Assembly (NCBI GenBank): GCA_034509425.1
Contig: JAVTVJ010000013.1
Span: 372,001 to 436,000, forward strand
Length of the DNA stretch: 64,000 bases
Direction of reading: 5' to 3'
DNA from: Eopsaltria australis
Taxonomy: Eukaryota; Chordata; Aves; Passeriformes; Petroicidae
This document shows positions 1 through 19,700 of the stretch, in pieces. The notes below the pieces were generated by a model, which ran no database searches, was not told the DNA's origin, and saw only the letters and a list, made by a program, of their open reading frames with translations. Every line of letters starts with the position of its first letter. Positions within the stretch are counted from its first letter, which is position 1. A program made the translations under genes and the position numbers.

Positions 1-3000
1 TTTTAAAGAAACCAAGGACAAGGCAGAGGAAGGGATGAAAAATAGTTACTGACAATTTGTAGATGACAAACTAGGGGAGGATTAAGTGACTGAAATGAAA
101 ATAATTTGTCCCAAGTTAACTGTTCTGTGACCCAGTCAAGCAAAAGACTCCACATTTCTGGTTGTATCTTCAACACAGTGAATACAGATTAAAATGCAAG
201 GACAGGATTCTCTTTTCCCATTTTGAATACTGTAGTTCCCCTGTGCCCCAGATTTCACAGCTCTGAAACAAGTGCATACCACAGCATTTGTGAGCTCAGC
301 AAGAGGAGAAGTCCTGTCTCCTTTCTCCCTGAGGGAAGCAAACACCAAGTTACAGAGCATCATATGCAAAGTGATTCCAGCCAGGCAGGCTTGTGGATTT
401 GTGTTCCAGTATCAAAAGCCATTTTCTCTCAAAGGAACATCAACTGCAATGTGAACCAAACATGCTGTGCCTGTCACACTATCTGTGCTGTCCTACCTTC
501 AACCAGCAGGATGCCAATTCCAAATATTTCTTGTATTCTCCTCTACTACACAAAAAAACTTGCAGAAACAGCATCTTGCCTTCTCCAACGAGATAACTGC
601 TGATTTTATCTACTTGTTTTCCCTGAGAAATCATTCTTTGCTACCATGGAAATGGATCTGTCCTGTGAGAGCCATTTTCTTTTAAACATGAAATAAAGGC
701 CTGCTAATCTGGTGTCATTTGGAGCAGTGAGCACAGCTGGAGGTGAAACAAATTTTGTGTGAGTACTGATTCTACCGGTTCCAAGGCCATGTTTTTTTCT
801 GTTAGCTGCTCTTAATCTTCCCTGTAGGCTGGAAATCCTCTTCCCAGGGTGTGCTACAGCTCAGCTGCTGCAGCAGAGCCCCCAGAATGTCTAGGAAGAG
901 GCCGACAAGGTGGAGCTGAACTACAAGTTCTTAAATTAAGAACACAAAACAAAACACAACCAACTTTTCATTGGAAGAGCTACAAGACTGTATTTGTCCT
1001 TAAAAAATGTCTTTGATCAGAAACCCAGAGATCTGTCAAATCACAATAGAAAAACAAATGCTGTGAACAGTTTCAGCAGGAAGAGCTCAGTTAGCAGGAA
1101 TGCGAGGCTCCGGATGCCCAACTCTTTGATCTTTCCACTTCACCTTTTAGGAGATGAAAGGAAATCTCTGCTCCTGTAGGCAGAGAGCATGGCACAAGCA
1201 TGGGGGTATAACAGATTTGTGTTTTACTGTAGCAACTCCCAGATCAACCTAGATTAAAGAAAACTGCCTCTTCCCCTATCTCAGCCTTCATTATATCTAC
1301 CCTTGGAGGAGCAATCCCAAATCTAAAGGGTGACAGGGCTTCCTGTCACTCCCTTCTCATGCTTTCTGACAACAGCCTTTCAGTTCAGGTTTGTGCATCA
1401 TTACCCCTGCACTCAGGTGCTCCTGTTTTCCCTCCATTCCCACTCTGACCCTTCAAGATCCGAGCCCTCTGCCGGCTGAGTGCTGCACTGTGTCCCAGAA
1501 CGACCCTTTCCAAATTCCTTCCCTCTCAGTCATCCAGGGGAATACAGAGAGAGCCTGTTACAATAATGCCACTCCACCCTGAGTGGAGCTGCTCTCCCCT
1601 TCTGCTGTGCAGCAGAGGCTGCCTCCAACTCGTCTCCAGTAAAATTCCTACCTCCAGAATGGAAAATTTCAAGCACAAACTTTCATAAAGTTACAGTGAA
1701 ATGAAAACAGAGGAAGCTAACAGAACCTGATGTTCTATTTTGGAAACCCTGACCCTCAATGTAACTTCTTGCCAGAACACACTTGTCACAAAAACGTTAT
1801 TTGTAAGCAAGCCAACATTGCCTTGAACAGTTTTCTGTCACAGCTCAGACTAAGCAAAGAACATCAGCTCTTCTGGCTTTTTTAGATGCCTTAGGGCTTT
1901 TGTTTATCACATTAGAGATCCCCAAAAACACTCACAGAGCTGAAGCTTCCTGTATGTGCTTTTAAGCCCAGACTTTAAAGTGATTTATAATCGATTTATA
2001 TTAGAAGAATCAGCATTAGAGGAGGATATTGCTTCAAGTCAGACACTGATTCTCTCCTCCTCATGTTTTAAGTTAACTCAATCTTGTCTGTTCAGCCTAT
2101 TGTAAATTATTGTGACCAAAAACGTGTTGAATGCTAATTCTGGTCTCAGCATTATTGGGAAGATTTTAAAGAAGACTTTAAATTTTTTTCTAATAAATAC
2201 TAACCATTACATTGAGAAAGCAAATATTTTTTTTTGTAATTTTCAATGACTCCTTAGACTCCTTTTGATCAGAACCAGGAAACAAACCACCTATTTCACA
2301 AATACTTTGATATCAACTTGCCTTCCTGTTACATTTTAACCTGACCAAGTTCACTTTAAGGTTTGCTGCACAGTTATGGATCACAATCCTACATTTACCA
2401 TTTAGATTGGTTATGCATTAACAGCCCTGTTCTGCTTTGCTCCATCTGCTCAGAATCCCCTTTCTGCCAGAGGGACCCATTCACATCCCAGATCTACTCA
2501 GACACCTAAGAAAGCTCTCACAAGAATATGCAAGAAAGCCACCCAACATTAGACACTGCACTTACCAGTGCCCAAATGCATTTTGTGAACAGCCTTGAGC
2601 AGCTCTCAGGTGGCAGCAGCTGTAAAACCACTACGTGCAAATATTGTGAAAACCACCAAGGGACAAACACCTCTCAAACCATCCATTCAGTACCAGCCTA
2701 TTTCTCTGTGCTCCCTGCACAAAGCATTAAAGTTTCAGCATTAAAGTTTCTGATCTGCTGGCTCAATGACAAAGGATTTTCTTGGAAATCCATTTTTCCT
2801 GTATTTGCCAATGGTATTGTGTACAAGCACAGAATTCCTTCCTGCATCATGTGCTCCCTGCTGGAGAGGGCAAGTTTTCTACTGCTCATTAAAACAATCC
2901 CATAGGATGCTGTATAGGCTTCAGTTCTTCAATGGAACAAACTTTCTACAAGCCATAGTACACTATCACCTCAGTAAAATAAAAACTGAATTAAACAGGA

Positions 3001-3269
3001 CTGTATTGGTTTTTCCAGAACCAAAACAGTTCTATTTAAAGAGAGGCACAAACAGACTCACTGGACAGAAGTTCAGCCGTGAGAACAGCAGGCAGCTCCC
3101 AGGGGCACACACAAGTCAACATCAACAGATGATTCTGTGGGGGATGGTAATTTTCCTTGCTTTTGTGTAATCTCTAGAGACAGCTGATATTGTACAGCTG
3201 CTCCACCATTACTACCATTAGAGCATTGCTGAAATAACCATCTCATTACACACAGTAATGAAACTGTAT
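1..3269. other. Left flank, no gene recognised
   Basis: This AT-rich stretch lies beyond the candidate poly(A) signal of AKR copy A. Short open frames exist on both strands, but none shows a recognisable family, a run of conserved residues or a believable exon with splice borders. I see no tRNA, LTR or LINE tail in it. It may hold distal 3' flank of copy A or plain intergenic DNA. Confidence 0.5.
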
Positions 3270-3275
3270 TTTATT
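3270..3275 (-). terminator. Candidate poly(A) signal of AKR copy A
   Basis: The plus strand reads TTTATT, giving AATAAA on the minus strand about 570 nt after the copy A stop codon. It is the first canonical hexamer I noticed downstream of the gene. No transcript evidence is available, so the 3' end could be elsewhere. Confidence 0.4.
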
Positions 3276-3842
3276 ATAAGCAAAACAGCTTTTATATCAC
3301 CAGGAAACCAGGATCTATACACTTTTCAAAGAGCTACCCATGTAGAAACCACTTAGAAATCAACTTATAGCTCCAATTGGAGGGGGAAAAAAAGGTATGG
3401 AGTGTTACAAAGAAACAAAACCAACCCCAAAAATAATCAGAAAAAAAAGCAGACCTCATTATGTAACATCTGCCAATATCCTGGTCCTTCCAGACAACAA
3501 TAGTCACCAGCTCCAATTCACAGTATTCCAAAATAAAAGTGACTGCTTGTTCAAACTTGCTCAATGCTTTCTGCTTACCCATTCCAGACTTGCTGTTTGG
3601 CAAAGAAAATCTACTAGTCCACACAGTGTGCTCCTCAGAACCATTTCAGCATTTCCTTCTTCCAAAAAAAAGAAAACAGCACAAAGTCACAGAGTACATA
3701 TACTGCATCTTTGTGGGGGAAAAAGAAGGCAAAAAATGGGGGTGTGGAGGGGTGTCTGATGCAGTGGAAAAGCTACATAGACAACTCATAGGCAACAGCA
3801 GAAGCATATCTGGGAAGCCTGGAGGAAGGCAGGAAACCATCT

Positions 3843-11779
<7,937 letters not shown>

Positions 11780-12149
11780 GGCCCCACCAGCAGCAGCACC
11801 ACCAGAGCCGCCGCCGAGCCCCGCGCCTTTAATAGCGAGCGGGGCCGGGCCCGCCCCGCCTGGCGCGGGGGTGCCGGGGCGGCGCCGGGCCCGGGCCGGG
11901 GAGTGGGGCCACTGCCGGGCTGAGGAGCTGAGGAACAGGCCGGGAGTGCGGGTCAGTGCTGCGGGATCGTCCCGCAGCCCCCGGGCTGTGTCACACAGGC
12001 CTGGCCCTGTTCCCCGGAGCCACATCCCCGCGGTGGGGATGGCTCAGGGGACGTGAGGCAGAGCTGAGCCCGCGCCCTCAGGGCTGCCGGCGCTGTGTGC
12101 CTCAGGGCACGGCACCGCTGAACCCCTTGTCCCCGGCACAGCGATAGTG

Positions 12150-15100
12150 GCCCGGGCGGGTCCCTCTTGTCCGGGTCTGGTGGCCTTGTGTGGTGGCTGA
12201 CAGGCGACACCTCGGTGTGCCCGGCTTCTGAGAGCCGGGAGAAGCTGCTCCCTGCGCCCGGTGGGACCAACGCGGCTCCCACCGCGAGCTGTGGTTTAGG
12301 AGTAATTTAGAGTCTAAAAAACCCCCGCTTCATTTTGAATTTTAGAAGAGGTTTTCCGAAAGTGTTTTGAAAGCCGCAGAAGAGGAACGGTGACCTTTTA
12401 ATGAGTGACATAATGATCGTATTGTCCCTGTGTCTTTGGGGAGGTGCTGAGGATGTCACAGAATAAAACGCTCGATTGTAAACACACGCAGTAGTGGCCA
12501 GCAATCTCCCATTAAAAACTGGCTTTGATGCTTTTGCAGACAAGCATTCGCTGTTCTGCTGGAGACATCACAGAGCAATGGAAAAACCCAGGCTTGCCTG
12601 GGAGGCTTTGCTGCTTTTTCACATGTGGAGTGGAGAGTTACTTCAGGTGTGAGCCTTTGCTCTGCGTGCCTCTCCCTGCTCTCTGCAGCTTCATATTTTT
12701 TGCTCCATTTAGCTAAGGACGGCAAGGTAATTGGTCTTCCTCTTTAATGTTCCTCCTGTTTCGTGTCAGCACCATCAGGCATCCCTGGCAGGATGTAATG
12801 TGCTTTCACTTGGATCACAAAACCTTTACACAGCTTGGTGCTTGTCTTGAGTTGAATTTTCACCCGTGGTTTCAAGTCAGATGCCTCCATCCTATTAGAA
12901 GAGGCTCCAGGCAGAAGTTCTGTATTTTGTTTCTGCTGTCAGCTCTTAAGAGTTGGATCCTTTCCCCTCAGAGCTGTAAGGCCAGTCAGCTTTCCACTGT
13001 TTGCCTCTCCTGAAGGTCTGGTGGGGGCCTTGGGGGAGGAAGAAGCACTGCACGTGTCACCCTGTGACAGCCAGCCTGCTGAATCTTGTGCCCTGTGTCC
13101 TTGATAACATGGCCATGTCTTTACAGAGAGCGCTGACAATGAGGAACTGTGAGGGGGAGGAGGGTCTTTATTTCTTTTTTCTTTTCCTTGATCCACGTGC
13201 ACTGAAACGGGAGGCGTAATATCATGAGTTTTCAGTTTGTTTTGTTGACTTTGCATTTAGTAACTGCAATTTCACCACGAGTTGTGACTTTGGTGACCAG
13301 GGGTGTTTGGAATCTGAGAACGGGGCCCAAAATAAGGGAAGTGGGTATGTCCTTCTGGACAGTGTTTACCAGGGAGACACAGTGGACTGCTGCAAAAAAC
13401 ACAAAAGCAAAGTAGGGAGGTGACAGTGTTGCAAGGTGGGATCATCTCTACAACTAAGGGAAAGAGCTGCAGGGGTCTGCAGCCTCAGAGCTACTTACAG
13501 ACACATAGCTTGAACCAGGGTTTGGGCATGCAGGTTTCAAGCTTGAGTTGCTGGGAAGCACAGCAGGAATTTCTGCCTGGCTTGGAGGGGAGATTTATCT
13601 TGCTCAGAGTTTCAGTTCAGCCTCTGCATGCCAGGAGGAATCTGAGGGGCTTGGCTGGCCCTGACTGTGGAAGACCTTGGCCTCTGATCAGTCCAGGAGC
13701 ATACCTTGGTGGGTCTCCCACATTCTCAGAGATGCTGATGCTTTTTGTCCTCATGCTTTTTGTCCTTTAATCTCACCTGCTGAAAAAACGAGCCCCAGGC
13801 ACAGCCAAGGACGAGGAAGTGGTCCTGCCACCCCTCTGTGGTGATTATTGTTTGGGAAGGCTGGGCAGGAGGAAACCATGAACTGCCCCAGGCTGGTCAG
13901 GACTGATTCTGGCCAGCTCTGAAACTGGTGCTGTCCCTGGGGTGACTGAGCTCTGGCAGGTGGGAAGCACCTGTGTGTCCCCCACGGTCCCCCTGGCTGA
14001 TGAGAAGGAGGGCAGCACCTCACTCCAAAGGCTGCTGAGGGTCCTGGGGGCTGGGCCACCCCTGCTGGCCAGCTCTGGGGACAGTGGCAGTGCAGGGGAC
14101 AGCAGACTGCCCACCCAGGAGCTCTAGGACACAGTAAGCAGGGCTGAGTGGTGAAAGGAAGCATCAGGCACCCAGCATCACCCTCTGAGCCAGCCTTGAT
14201 TCCAGGGAGGAACTGGGATGGCCTGAATGTAATCTGTGGTGACAAAGTGGGGGTGGAGAGGAGGACAGGGAGGGGATTGGTGTTTGGCTTAAACAGAGGC
14301 TGGGGAAGGGGGAGAAAGACATTTACTCATTTGTTCTTCTGTATTTATTTTTCTCTTCTCAGTACCTGAGTCACAGCCCAGAAGTGGAGTAGTGAGAAGA
14401 ACTCAGGAAGGAGCAACGATCCTGGCCCTGGGAACACACAGCAGTGGAAGTGGAGCAGCCAGTGCCTGTCCAGGGGTGAGTACACACAGTGTGCAAATGC
14501 CTGAAGAGGGGAGGCATCAGTGCTGGCTGGGAAGGTGACTTGGAAGAGAGAGACAGATGCTCTCTCCCCCAGCATCTTGGGGGAAACTGAAAGCTGATGG
14601 CAAAGTGAAAACAAAGCCTCTTCAGGCAGCCTGAGTTGCAAGGTTAGGTGAGGCTGTGGAGGTGGGAGTGGCTGCTCCCCAGAGTATGAGTGCTCTCTTG
14701 ACAGTCCTTTGCTCAGAATGAAATTGCAGAGATGTGGAACACTTGCAGCAACTGTCCCTGCAGTGGCTGTCAGTGCTGGGAAACTGGAGCAAATGGGATA
14801 CAGCTTTTTTGCCTTGTAAGAGCAGATTCCTGGGAAGTTTGGGCTCTCTGCTACTAGCAGGCACTGCCCTTCCCAAGGGAGGAAGACTTTAGGATTCACC
14901 AATGAAGGGCTGTGGGGAGCAGTGATCCTGCTGATCCCACAGATGAGACTCCCCCGCAGTTGCTTGAACTGCTGGGTTGTGTTCACAGGCAAGGGGGAAG
15001 GGGCCCTGAAAAAGTGCTGATGGCTGATGCTGTGGCCTGAAAGCTCCAAGGTCTGAGCACAGTTGCTGCTGGTATCACTTGATAAGCTCTTGGCACACCA

Positions 15101-16560
15101 AGGAGTAACTTACACATGTTGTACTGGACGGTGCGTGCCAGAAGATGGGCAGATTAATGGCACATCCAAGGACAGTGCTGGGAGTTCAGCTTGGAAAACA
15201 TTCTAAAAGCAGTTGGAAAATATGTTGACTGTTGCAGTGTTGATCCTGATAATTTTGTCTGCTGGAGAAGGGGTGGGTTTGGGATGTGCCTCATGTTCAC
15301 ACTGGTGAGGTGTTGGCTACACTGGTCTGCAGGGGCAAGGGGTGGAGTTTATAATGAATATACAGTAAGATGATGATTATGTTAAAGATGGAGTTTGAAT
15401 AAGGGTGAAACAATTCTTAATATGTCTTTCACTTAAGTGCAGGGTGGAATGCAAAGAACATAAATTGCAAATGGTGTCAAGGGATGGCAGTGGTGACCAG
15501 TGGGGAGACCACTGAAACGAGTATAAACACCCTGTCCCATGCCAGAATTTAAGCTCACAGTGCTGTGACTCAGGAATACTTCTGGAGACACAGGTGCACT
15601 TTTTGAAGGAGATCCACGCTGAAAGGACTTAACTCATCCACCAGCTGCAGACCCCTTGGAGTTATGCTTGAACAAGAAAACCCCTGAAGGCTCTGTGGCC
15701 ACTGGGTAACCCATGCTGGAGAAAGCATTCACTAAAAAGACAGTGGTCTAAACCTTTGCATCACAGTAACGTTGTACCTTCACTGTTCAATAAAAATGTG
15801 TGTTTGATCTCAGCAGAGCTAAATCCCACCTCACCTGGGGTGGATTACAGGTTTTATGGGTTCTTCCTTTAGGAGGCTGCAAAGCAAATGTTCTTGGACT
15901 ACATTTGCATGAATTGAAAGTGGAAATTTTTCGAAGGAAGCTTGTAAAGTTCTTGCTTCCTTGAACAAAGCTTTTACTCTTTTGCCTTGAAACCCAGTGC
16001 GCAACTTTATGATTGCGTTTGGGTTGGGAGCAGAAAGGTGACACAGCCCCAAAAACAAACACCTCCTGGTGTCACCTGGGGCTGTGGGGCCAAGGGCAGT
16101 GCTGGATGGGTGGCTGGGCAGCACGGGCAGCTGGATGGAGCTAGAGGGGCATTAGGCCGGGAGAGTTTGGCCCCGAGGCTGATCGGGCTTTGGGGGCTGA
16201 GCCAGCAGCCGGGACACCGGGACTGTGTGACAAGGGACGTCCCTGCCCTGCCGGGGTGGGGCCAGCGCGGGTGGCTGAGGGCTGGCCGCCCTCTGCTGCC
16301 CGCAGGGGAATGGATTTTTTTTTTCCTAAGGGAAAGTTTTTCCTAATTAGGAAAAACTCCTTTCTCAGTCACTTCTGGAGTGATAAAACTGCTGCCCTTC
16401 AGGTCATTTCTCAGGTTTTTCTCCCATAACTGCCAACTATCCTCTCCAGCCTGTTGAGTTGAAGCAAGATAAATTAAAAATGTGAATTTGTGTAGTTCAA
16501 AGTCTCTCCCTCACTAAATGTGGATTGCTCAGCCCACATTTTGACAGAAAATTATTACAG
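12150..16560. other. Spacer between AKR copies A and B
   Basis: No gene is recognised here. About 12340-12810 is the upstream flank of copy A and resembles the flank of copy B at about 23870-24190. Shared pieces include a TTTTCAGGTGTGAG-like segment and a gtcagc-gccatcag/ggcaggatgt-like segment. A GC-rich patch lies at about 16080-16310 with no coding signature. Open frames such as 14345-15049 (minus) and 13751-14245 (minus) look like chance. Confidence 0.5.
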
Positions 16561-16567
16561 CCCCCAT

Positions 16568-16573
16568 TTTATT
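16568..16573 (-). terminator. Candidate poly(A) signal of AKR copy B
   Basis: TTTATT on the plus strand gives AATAAA on the minus strand about 165 nt after the copy B stop. In copy C the homologous position (25993-25998) reads TTTGTT, that is AACAAA, so this signal appears broken there. Confidence 0.55.
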
Positions 16574-16737
16574 CTTTTGGAACGATTTTACTGTATCTTT
16601 CAGAAAGAATAAACAGGAGATAATCACTCAATACATATGCTGTGACTTCACTGGCTGCAGGAGGAGAGATGCAATAAGAAGTCTAGATAAATTGATAGGA
16701 AGAATATCAGACCAAGCTCTGAAGGACATGAACATCT

Positions 16738-19700
16738 TCAGTATTCTGCATTGAATGGGTAGTCCTTGTGAGTTTTGCCCCTGCAGGAAATAGAAAACTT
16801 CATTTTAGTCATAATTTTTCATTTTAGTTGTGCTTAAAGAAGTCACTAAGGTGGGATATGAACTCTGTAAATGAAGGATGGGTTCATTCCAGATTTGTTT
16901 TCCTCTATAGTATGTGTTTTTTGGAACATCCCAATTACTTCATCATTCAGGCTCTTGGTATTCTAGGCAGTATTTAGATGTAAAACCTCTGTGTGTACAG
17001 TATTCATAATTTAAGGGTTTGGAGAAAAACAAACACTGAATGCTACCACTTACATGCTCATTGTATAGACTCTCCAGTTTCTGTTAAAGCTGAAAATAGT
17101 GGCCATCTCCTCTTTAGTCAATTTGAAGTCAAACACCTAACAAGAGAAACAGCTGGGAATCACCTCTTTGAACAAACCAGAGGCTGCAAGCAAAATCACA
17201 AAATTAAAGAACAAGTCTGCAAGGGAGGGTAGGTAACTGGTTAGAAGACACAACTGCTTCATGAGAAAGACATCTCTCTGTATCACCAAGAATGCATTGG
17301 CAGAGGGAATAGAGAAATTCATCCCAAGCTGCAATTACATGTGCCAGGTGTTGCAGGACACTTGGCAAGCTCTTGCATCTGCCACTTGTGAAAGATGCAT
17401 CTTTCTGTCCTATTCCAAAGGCACATCTACAAGACTTCCATATTTCACTTAATCTCTCTAGGCTGTTTGAAATCCCAGTGACCAGCTGCAGTCAAAGGCC
17501 GCTGAATTAACAACAGAGCACCATGGTTTGTGAACACTACAGCTGTTTTCTTAACACTGCTTGCTCTACACAAGCCTTTAGTGATGTGCTACTACATCCA
17601 AGTACCAGTGAAGAACCATGTGGCAATTCATCTCCAGTCTGCAGAGTACAAGACACCATGTCAAGTGACTGCTAAAATTATCAGCATACTGAAAAAAAAA
17701 CCTTGGTTCATTCCTGCTCTCCAACTGTAACCTTAAGTTCAGCCCTTAATAGAGCGCGTAAACCAACATAAAGCCCAGTGTTCCTGCCTGAGCAGGAGCT
17801 GGGAAGAATGATAAAGGATCACTGCTGGTCTGCAGGGAGAGGCCAAGCCATCCCTGAGGGGCAGCACCCAGCTCACTCCTGATCCCTCACCTGGAAGTTC
17901 TCCACAATGCGCTTTGGGGTGACAGATTTGGGAATCACAATCACATTTCTCTGGATCTGGAAGCGAAGGAGAACCTGCAGGAACAGAAAACTGAATCATT
18001 CCTCCGGTTCCAACAGCTGTTATTGCTCTTTCAGATAATTCCTGTCCCTGCAGCCCTGGTTGCCCTGCCTGGAGAGCAAGAGGGAAGTAGTGGAGCCTCA
18101 CGTGAAAGGCCTCCTTCTCCATTCAGTTTTGGGCCAGTCAGGTCTTCCTGCTCACCCAGATTTCTATCAAAATTTCATTCTCTGCAAGAGGACTTGAGGT
18201 GATGACTGAAACATTACAGCATTCGAAGGTGGGTCAAGAAAACGTTTCACAATGACAGTCAGAGCACATTTGAGAGTGTGCATTGCAGGCCACACAGAAA
18301 ACAAACCCTGCACTGCTGCCTCACACCAAAGGCTTCTCTGTACCTGGGCTGTGGATTTGTTGTGCTTGGCTGCAATTTCCTTGATCTTGGGGTCATCCAG
18401 AAGGGAAGGATCCTCTGGCTTAGCCCTACACAGAGGAGAGAGAGCACCAGAAATCTGTTTTGAGATCAATGGCTGATAGTACACTTACTGTCACAGTGCT
18501 GCAAGTGTCATCCACACTCACAGCTCCCTCACAAATGCAAAGCAGCCTTACCATGGTCTGTCAGGAGAGCCAAGGGGGCTGTAGGCTGTCACAGCAATCC
18601 CTTTGGATTGGCAGTAGTTCACCAGCTTCTCCTGGGTGAGGTATGGATTACATTCAATCTGCCAACAGAAGAGCACACAGATTGACAGAATGAAGCTGTA
18701 ACTCATTGTAGGGATTATCCCTAATGCACTTAAAGGCTGGGGTTTGTCCTCATGTGTCAGTCTTTGCAAGGTATAATTCAGCCTTAGTTTTCTACAGTGA
18801 GATTTCTTGTACCTCTGGGTCAAGAGCATTTCATAGGGCTCATCTCTGAGTTCTTTGGCATGTTCTGAGGTCCTTCTCATTTCTGAGCAGTATCTTAGCA
18901 AATATTGAAAACCCCAATGCCTTGTATATTCAGCAGTAATGTGGGACGGGATGAGAAGGACATGCTGCACCTGCTCTGTTCTAGACATAAAAGCCCCTTT
19001 CTCATGAATTTGTGTGAATAGATTCCATAGTTTTGGACAGAGATGCATTTTTTTTCTCCTTTTAGCATGCTCCTTTTTTTGTAACTACCTGCAGAGGAAG
19101 GACTGGCAGGCTCTGGAGACTGAGGGACCTTAGCACTCTTAGTGAACATGCAAGAAGTACTGAATTCAGAACTGTAAGAGATGTCTGAGTCTGTCCTAGG
19201 CCCCTGGAAGGGATAAACTTCTGCAGCTCCTGCATACAAGAGGGCAGTAGCTGCTGTATGCAAACAAAGACTAGATGATGTTATTTTTTTATATGTGTGT
19301 CTAAAACCACTTTATTTTTTATTTTACATAAATCAGGGTAGATACCAGGAAGCCACTAGTGTGTCCATAAATGCTCTGCTTCTGTACAGACAGTTAAAAC
19401 TGGCTTCCCTTTTTCAAATTTGAATTGTGGATTCCTGCATGAGAAAAAAATACGTGTTGTGTGAACAATTATCTGCTATTAATAACAGATTGATGCCATT
19501 ACTAATAACAGAACAAGTATTTTAAGAAGTTCTTCTTGTAATTTCTGTACCACAACTTCATTCCCTATCAGGACACAGATCTACAACATCTTTATGTGTA
19601 CTCAGAAATAATCACAGGGTGTAATTGTGCCGTGTCTGCTTTGTTCTCCCTTTTTGCATCTCCTCATGCATGTAATTGGATCTTTATAATCCCACAAAAC

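Noticed and set aside
12766..12800. STIRHPWQD in the upstream flank of AKR copy A, resembling the RGS9 N-terminal MTIRHQ
   Set aside because: There is no Met at the right place, no matching downstream residues and no donor. The region recurs in the flank of copy B as part of the AKR duplication.
14345..15049. 234-codon minus-strand frame between AKR copies A and B
   Set aside because: No domain or conserved motif recognised, and no counterpart in the matching spacer between B and C.
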